A stretch of 64,000 nucleotides of DNA from Budorcas taxicolor (taxonomy: Eukaryota > Chordata > Mammalia > Artiodactyla > Bovidae), in NCBI RefSeq assembly GCF_023091745.1, contig NC_068935.1, positions 59,048,724 through 59,112,723 on the forward strand. Reading direction: 5' to 3'. This document shows positions 57,148-64,000 of this stretch, in pieces. Numbering within the stretch: the first letter of the stretch is position 1; the number at the start of each line of letters is the position of its first letter. The position numbers and the translations under genes were made by a program. Below the pieces are notes generated by a model. The model was not told the origin of the DNA. It ran no database searches and worked only from the letters and a program-made list of their open reading frames with translations.

Positions 57148-58732
57148 AGACTTCAACATACGAATTTGAGAGGGGGGTGTAATCCAGTGCATAATACTAG
57201 ATTAATTTATTGATCAGTGTACAGAGATGGATTGAGACACTGATGGAGTAAGGATCAGTGTTAGGCTCAGGAATACAGCAAGGCTTGGTGAGGACATAAG
57301 AGATTGGTGGGCAACAGAGCTCATAGGAGGGCTCAATTCTGGGCTGGATGACAGTGGGGTAGAGTGATGTGCCAGGGTTGAATGAGACTGGAAGAGAGTA
57401 CTTCTCTCAGCAAAAGGGAGAGGCCATGGTGAGGAAGATGATGGAGTCAATGCAGTTGAGGGGTGAAGAAAGGAGAGACTGGCCAATGTGGGCAGAAGGG
57501 AGGAGCAAAGGAGTCAAAGACTGGTTGGGTGGTTGAGACCTTGGGATGGTATCCTGGGGATACTGGGAATGTCCTTGATGGGCAGGGTCATCCATATTCT
57601 TTGATGGGCCCAGTGAAAAATTCAGATCTCTTACTCAAAAAGTATTAATAATTTTAAATGGTGACAGCAGAGCCTTGAACCAAACACAGGGAACCCTTCT
57701 AGACATTGAACCCTGTCCAACTCCATTGGTCCAATAGCCATGGACCTGGTCCTGCAAGATGGGCTCTGGATCAGAAATGGAGATAGTTTAGAGGTTCAGA
57801 TCAGGTTGGGGTGGAAGATCTAGCCTCTTGTGTTGTATTGGGCATTTTTATATGATCTACCTTTTGCCATCTTTGTGTCTTATTAGCAACTATACCACAC
57901 ACTTTTTTTGAAGCTGGGTCATCCCATGATGTACCCTACACATGTAATTTTCATGTGTGCCAAGGTGTGTTTGTTGAGATCACCAACGTACTAAGGGAGG
58001 CTGCTCATTGAATTTGATGGAGATGGAGGAGAAGTGAACATACACAAGAAGACCAGAGCAGGTCTAGAATTCAGGCAATGAAGATCTGAACTGTACAAGT
58101 AGCCTGGGAGAGGTTATAAAGGAATTGTGATTTGATTGGAAAAAGAAAACCCCTCGAAGTGCATCTAGCTGCCCAGCGCCTGGCCAAGGCAGAGAAACCA
58201 GTATCCCAGACCTTGCCATCCTGGTGCAGAAAGGGCTGTTCAGACCACGATTTACAAATGGGGCCAGAGGGAAGATTGCAGCCCTCCCCAGCCAGTCCTT
58301 GGGAGAGCCTGGAACCATCCTGAGGGGTGATGGAAAGCATTCTGAGGGAGACAAAATCTGGAAGAAGCCAGGACACAGGCTCCCACAAGGAGGATGCAGG
58401 GGCTGGGGCTGCTGGTGCTCTTGGGGCAATATCTTGGTGGTAAGTTGAAGGCTGACTCCCACTCCAGCTTCTCACTGCACCCTAGCCTCTCCTGCCTCTT
58501 CTCTGCAAGAATCTACTGAGCCTGCTGTGGATGTGCCCCTCTGTTGGATGCTAGGGACACATGAACAGACAAGGTCCCTGGCCTCAAGATAGAAGAGGCA
58601 AGTGTGCAATGCCAGTGAGCAACCAAAGAACACAGTGCAGCTGGATGTGGGCAAAAGCTAGCATGTGTCAGACTCATACAACAGGCACACTTGATGGGAT
58701 TATCCCAATTTGCCCTCTTCCCCAAAATTGGA
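57148..58732. other. Intergenic DNA, nothing recognised
   Basis: 1.6 kb without a supported gene or repeat. Confidence 0.45.
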
Positions 58733-58912
58733 AGGCTCCCCAGGTAGCTCAAATGGTAAATAATCTGCTCGCAATGCGGGAGACCTGGGTTTGATTCCTG
58801 GGTCAGGAAGATTCCCTGGAGAAGGGCATGGCAACCCACTCCAGTATTCTTGCCTGGAGTAGTCCATGGGCTCGCAGAGTTGGACATGACCGAGCAACTA
58901 ACACAACCACCA
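58733..58912 (+). mobile_element. Bov-tA SINE
   Basis: tRNA head (GGCTCCCCAGGTAGCTCAAA) and BovA body ending GAGTTGGACATGACCGAGCA. Confidence 0.86.
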
Positions 58913-60389
58913 TTTGAGGCAGGTACCATTATCATCAGTCTCGTTTGACAGATGAGGAAACTGAGATGCAGACAGGTTAAGTCACTTGCTGAGAACTGAT
59001 CTGTGGTACTGCCAAGAGATGACGCAGGCAGCATGCTGCAGACGCCCTGCTGTTATTCCCTCTTGTCCTTGGCACCCACAGAAGGCCCCACATTTATAGT
59101 CTCTGCAGACAAAGAGCTGGGAATGGAACAATCAACACAGGGCCGGGGTGGAGAATCCCTAAGACCTCAAGAGTAGAGATGTCATCTGAGCTCCTTGGGA
59201 AGAATGAATATAAGTGCACAGAGGCTGATGGTGGGAGGAAAGGAATTCTGGGTAGAGGGGGAACTAGAAGTCGACTGGCTTTGCTGCATCCAGAGGCTTA
59301 GCTGGGGCTTCTGGAAGACGGTGAAAGCCATGGACCTTCACCTCATCCTGAAAGCTTGTGAAGTCATCTGTGAAGATCAGGATGGAGGACACAGTGAAGG
59401 ACTAGGGGACCCAGGAAGTGCGGTTCTGAAGAGCCCCAGACCATTTCCCCACGAACTAGGACCCAGGGTCTCGAACTCAGGGTGCCTTGAAAACATACAT
59501 AGCCCTCTGGGCCCTGAAGGAGCTCCATTCGCAATCCTAGGTGAACTTGATTTTTTCCGCGGAAGCCCACTCAACAGGCCAGGGAGCCGGCCTTGCTGTC
59601 TTCCTTGGGGAGGGTTCAGATGGTCTGTGCTGAGCAAAGAAGGCTCCTGCAGCCTCGGAAGAGCAAGCCAGCCAGGAGAGGACTCTGCAAACAGGAGGCA
59701 GGGCTGGAGAGGAAAGCACCACTGGGGTGGGGGAAGGGGAGGAAGAGGGGGCCGAGGCCCTGACCAAGGCTGCTTTCTGCCATTCCCCGCCCCCGGGGCT
59801 GAACCGGAAACAGCTGGGTGGTGGAAGCTTTCCTGCCAGGGCTGGTAGGTATTTCTCAGCCTGGAATGGGGGGCGAGGGTAGTTCCAGGGGACGTTTTCC
59901 AGGCTCATTATGCCCCCCAAACACCAAATTAGGGGGATGCATCAACTCCCTGGTGGGGCTGGGCTCCAGAGGTGCAGAGAACAAAGAGAGCCCCCCAGAA
60001 TCCAGCATGCCTGATGGGCCTCTCCTGGGAGGCTTTGGCAACCTGGGCCCCAGAACTGGCCTGCCATCTGTCAGCCGCCCACCTCTCCTGGGTTCTCCCC
60101 GCACTTGTGTCAACCCTCTGCCACCAGCGTCCAGTTGGTCCTACTGAACCTCCCACAGGGCCCCCCACCCCCACCCGGCGCTCCCCTGACAGACCCAGAA
60201 GATTCCATCCTCGCCCATTTCTGTGCCCCAAGAGTCCCCAAGCCCATCTCTTCCTTTATTTCGTGGCAGACCCCTGAGAGGGCGGCGGGATTCTTCTCAT
60301 TTCCCAGACTTGACCAGAAAGAAGGCTGCCGTTCCGGGGCAGGGGTGAGGGGTAGGGGTAAGTGAAGAAGCCAAGGTCACTCAGTCATG
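58913..60389. other. GC-rising region upstream of the CpG island
   Basis: GC content climbs toward the island. A 217-codon + strand frame at 59195-59848 shows no domain and is not called a gene. It may hold upstream regulatory sequence of the CpG-island promoter. Confidence 0.45.
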
Positions 60390-61430
60390 GGCAGCGGAAC
60401 GTGGCCTCGACCCGGCCCTTCTTCCGCAGGCCGGCTGGCACCCGGCCGAGGCAGGTCGGGGCGGCCAGCTTGCGCCCCTCTTGGCTCCGCGGGCAGTCGG
60501 GGCGGGCGGCCGGAATGACAGGTGAGCAGGGACGGGGGACTGTTAGGGGGTTGGGCTGCGTGGTGCCACCTGGCGCGCCGCCTTTGGGTGCGGCCGCCCA
60601 AGTCTGAGGCGGCGCGGGGCTTTCGAAGGCCAGAGCCCGGGGGTAGCGCCGGGGCAGGCTCCTCCGGCTGAGGGTCGCGGGGGCGCCCCGGGCCCGCCGA
60701 CCAGGCCCCGCCCCTTGGCGGCACGGGCGGGGGCAGGGGCGGCGCCGGCGGAGTGGGGCGCGGGCGCGCGGTGCTCAGTGCGCGCCGCCGCCCCTCCGGC
60801 CCAGCTCGCCCGCCCGCCCTACCCCCTCAGCCCGCTCGCGTCGCCCCCCACCCCTTCTCCTCTCCTCGGCCTGGCAGCCCCGCGCGCGGTGCAGCGCGAC
60901 GATCGCGGCCTGGCGCTCGGGGCGCGGGGTTCGTGGCGCTCGAGGGTGGCGCGCCAGGCGCGGGGCGCGAGGCCAGACCTGGCGCGGCAGGGAGTGGGGG
61001 GGGCGGGCAGCAGCGGAGCCCCCAGTGGAGAGCAGGGCCAGGGGGGTACAGAGGTAATGGGTAGGGCCTGGGAATCCGGCTGCGAGGGGCGGGGAGCTCC
61101 AGGCGCACTTCGGCCCGGGCCGGGCTGAGCCCCGGGGCTCCCGGGGGTAGCGGGGCGGGGAGGGAGGGTGGGAGGAGACGGCGGGGCCGGGCCGGGGGGC
61201 TTGGCCGACGGGGAGCAGGTGGGCGGGGACAGGGGCCCTGCTGGAAGAGGCGCCGCAGCGAGGTGGCGGGCTGCGTGCACAAACAGGGCGGCCGCCTCCT
61301 GGGCCCGGAGAACGGTGAGGCCGCTGGGGTTGGGCGCCCCGGCCCCGAGGGCACGGTTCCGCGTCCAGGACCCCTGAGCCGGGCGCTGGGCACTGTCGGG
61401 GGAGGATCTGGAGGCCTGGCGGGCCACGGC
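60390..61430 (+). promoter_or_regulatory. PRRG3: CpG island promoter, probably PRRG3
   Basis: About 1 kb is extremely GC- and CpG-rich, unlike anything else in the window. It contains GC boxes (for example GGCCCCGCCCC at 60704 and GGGGCGGGG at 61152) and no TATA box that I can see. Good + strand donors occur at 60521|GTGAGC and 61314|GTGAGG, consistent with a noncoding first exon. In human, PRRG3 (a transmembrane Gla-domain protein) follows PASD1 on the same strand, which makes it the best candidate. No PRRG3 protein sequence is seen here, so the assignment is by synteny. Confidence 0.6.
61200..61314 (+). other. Candidate noncoding first exon end (PRRG3?)
   Basis: The sequence CCGGAGAACG|GTGAGG gives a splice donor at 61315 inside the CpG island. 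The start of the exon is not determinable, so the left bound is arbitrary. The competing donor at 60522 (GACAG|GTGAGC) is stronger by consensus. Confidence 0.3.
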
Positions 61431-63960
61431 GCCAGGGATTCTGCAGCCGACCCAGCTGCTGGGCCAGAGGCAGGAGTTCTTGGGCAGCGCGCTGGTGGCA
61501 GGCACTGGTGGCGGGCGATGGTGAGCGAGGACAGGCACCTTCAGGGCTGGCATGAGTGGAAAGGGAACGAGGAGGGCCCAGAGTTTGAGTTGGAGGGTCA
61601 TTTGAGAGTTCCGTGTCACCGGGTGGGTTGATGAGTCATGAGATTTGGGGATCACAGAAGGCTTTCCTGGTGATCAGTTCTGAGTGAGGGCAATGAAGAG
61701 AGCTGGGATTTGGAGAAGCGTTTTTGAGGCCACCTTTGGGACACTGGGTGCTCCTGTGGCTGCCGGTCCCCCTGCGAGGGCCTTTAGAGCCGACATCCCA
61801 GAGTGCTGGGATGGGGCAGCTGCGGTCCGGGGAGGGGTTAAGGAAGGTCTTTGTGGTGGCGGGTCCCAGCCTTCCTTCCTTTTCAGGCCTTCAGGATTCA
61901 GCTGAGTTCCTGTGGGGAGTGGGTTAAAAATTCCTCCGGCCTACAGTCAGCCTTAGAGTATCCACCAGGGGCAGGAGGGACATATACGTGCGTGACTGCC
62001 GCAGCATTCTCTGTCGTGGAGCCCTCGCGCTTCCTCACTGTTGCCATAGTAACGGCCTATTGATGGTGTATTTATAGGGAAGAAGCAGGCGCTAAATTTT
62101 GGGGAAGGAGGGGGAGGAGGCCTCAGGCAGCAGCAGTGAAGGCAGGCGGTCACGGAATTGTTAATGGAGTGGGCCATGCCTGGGAGCTGTTTGGGAGAGT
62201 TACTGGCTTGTCTGAAGCTTAAAAATGAACTAATGACTTATACATGTGTCAGGCTAACCTAGTCGGCCTGTGATACCTGTGGGTGTGCGTTCTCCACAGT
62301 CAGGTGTGTTTGGGACAAGGCATAGCTATCTAGAAGCTGTTACATAATTTCTGCACAGAAGAAAAATGTAAAAAACAATACTGCAGTTCTCATTGATAAG
62401 CAATGAGACATGTATTTTTCTGTCGTCACTTATTAGTAAGCCTTTACTCATTCTTTTCAATTCCCCTGACACAACAGCTCCATTTTTCTTCAATCAAAAA
62501 CCTTGCTGTTAGGCACGCCACACCCACACCCTAGACACATGACTGGCACTGGCCTTAGGGGAACCTCAAAGATCCAGAATGGAAGCAAGATTTTGAGATA
62601 ATATTCCATCTTCTCTCTTCTAAATACCAAGGGTCAACTTTTCTCACCATGGCAGGCCTGTCTGTGGAACAATTCCCATGTTAAGAGTTTTGGGTGGGAT
62701 TGTTGTGGGGTGCACAAGAGAAAGGCTCCTTCAACGTGGTGTTTCCATAGATGGATGTTAGCTTTGCTTTTTTCCTTCAGTTTTCATTTCATTTATGATT
62801 CACATTCTACCTGTTTGCCAAAAGGATTAGAGGATATATTTTAAATATACATAAGATTGAAAACATAAGGAGAAAAGTGGATACCATGTCACAGGGGAGA
62901 AAGCATATGTGTTTAATAGCTAGGCTTCCAGGGATCCTGTGCTTTATGGTTAATGTTAACACTGAACTTCTTGACAGCCTAGGCAAAAAGGGTAGCCCCG
63001 TGGGTGACACCGTTGTGTCTAACATCCAGTTAGTCATAAAACCAGAGCTTCTGCTTGGGGAGGGGAACCATGGGGTGATTGCTCCCAGATGTGGACACCT
63101 TGGCCAGTGCTCTGAAATATGTGTGTGAGTGGGAGTGTATGTTGTGGGTGAGGGCAGTGTGCTGCCGTCATGGTTTACATACTGGCTGGATAATTCCTGA
63201 GCTTTCGGCTGATAGCTCCGATTAGAAGGAACAGTCTCATCTAGCCAGTGGCTCAGTTTTGAACATGTCCATCCATGTCTAGGTCCTCTGCTGCTGTTTT
63301 GTTTAATGCACAGAGAGGAGAGATGACTCTGTTTCGGGAGATCCTTGCCAGCCTGTCTGGTGAAGAAGAACACAGCAGGTCCTCTGGACTTGGGCTGTGA
63401 CTTTGGAGATGGTTGTTGTGGCTGTGGGAAGCGTTACCAGTGCCCACTTCTTAAACATGCATTGCCTGGTTTCAGGGACCGTGCTTGTCATTAGAGGTAT
63501 GTGCGACTTGCCATTGTGAGGAAGCTTTGTTCCCCAAACAGGTCCTGTCACTGTCACTGTTGACTTGCTGGACCTTCCCTAAGTGCCCCTCTTTTCTCTG
63601 GGTTGTTTTCCAAGTCAGAAGTGCACATGTTCATCGAGTCGAGTGAGGAAAGCAGAACCTCAGACTGTAGGAGTTTTTCTTTTTTTTTAAAAAAAAGAGA
63701 AAAGGTCAAGCCTTAGGCCTAGACTCTCAGACTGTGTTCTTGGGGGAAATAGCTGGAAGGTTTGCTGTGGGCTCTGCTGCGCCTTGGGGAGCTCTACAGG
63801 AGAGCTTGGACAAGGATGAGAGTGTCAGGGCTGGGAGTGGCTGCACAGAGGGTGATGTGTGCCATGAGGGGCTGCTGTGACCTTTGACCAGGCCAGTGTG
63901 GGCGGGGTCACATCCCAGGGCCGAGAGGGTGCCCTGTAGGTTTGGGGGTTTGGGATTTCA
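61431..63960. other. Probable first intron after the CpG island
   Basis: GC falls quickly after 61430. No repeat or coding exon recognised. The window ends at a strong splice-site-like sequence (63961-64000). Confidence 0.4.
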
Positions 63961-64000
63961 CCATGACTCTGCTTTCCTCCTTTGCCAGGTGAGTGACACA

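Noticed and set aside
59195..59848. 217-codon + strand frame upstream of the CpG island
   Set aside because: No recognisable domain or splice support, and its composition follows local GC. It is kept only as a note on the region.
60819..61655. 278-codon minus-strand frame across the CpG island
   Set aside because: Long frames in all directions are expected in very GC-rich DNA because stop codons are rare. It is mostly Pro, Ala, Arg and Ser with no domain.

Overview
This is mammalian genomic DNA from a ruminant, almost certainly a bovid. The evidence is the dense population of BovB (RTE) LINEs, tRNA-Glu-derived Bov-tA/BovA2 SINEs with (AGC)n tails, CHR-2 SINEs and ruminant L1 3' ends. These lie over older mammalian repeats (Tigger, L2, MaLR LTRs, L1M). 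Nothing bacterial or viral is present apart from old LTR fragments.

The one protein-coding gene I can reconstruct is on the + strand from 5.2 to 30.7 kb. Eight exons at 5247-5313, 12792-12918, 15556-15995, 22953-23135, 23432-23623, 23962-24506, 25738-26005 and 30040-30162 have AG/GT borders and matching phases. They form one open frame of 647 codons ending in TAG, with a poly(A) signal at 30644. The first exon matches the segment just after the PAS-B/PAC region of CLOCK, and the fourth matches the CLOCK exon-19 coiled coil. That combination identifies PASD1, the X-linked testis-expressed CLOCK-like repressor. PASD1 location implies the X chromosome (Xq28-equivalent). The PAS-domain exons lie upstream of the window. 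Low-complexity expansions are striking: an 11 x 7-residue EVQEGQQ-type acidic array, a Gln tract, a Pro tract, and six 11-residue GYYRAE repeats.

Layout: 0-5.2 kb, PASD1 intron with a Tigger transposon broken by a nested BovB/SINE stack; 5.2-30.7 kb, PASD1 exons among introns full of BovB, L1 and SINEs; 30.7-60.4 kb, intergenic DNA with a broken-up L2, three MaLR LTRs, a 3.4-kb L1 with target-site duplication, further BovB and SINE copies, and stretches where I recognise nothing; 60.4-61.4 kb, a strong CpG island with GC boxes and good + strand splice donors. In human the next gene after PASD1 on the same strand is PRRG3, so the island is most likely the PRRG3 promoter and first exon. No PRRG3 coding sequence is visible before the window ends, although a strong splice-site sequence lies 12 bases from the end.

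Repeat borders marked with a target-site duplication (TSD) are exact. The others are estimates by eye. Exon calls rest on splice sites, phase continuity and CLOCK similarity, not on transcripts.
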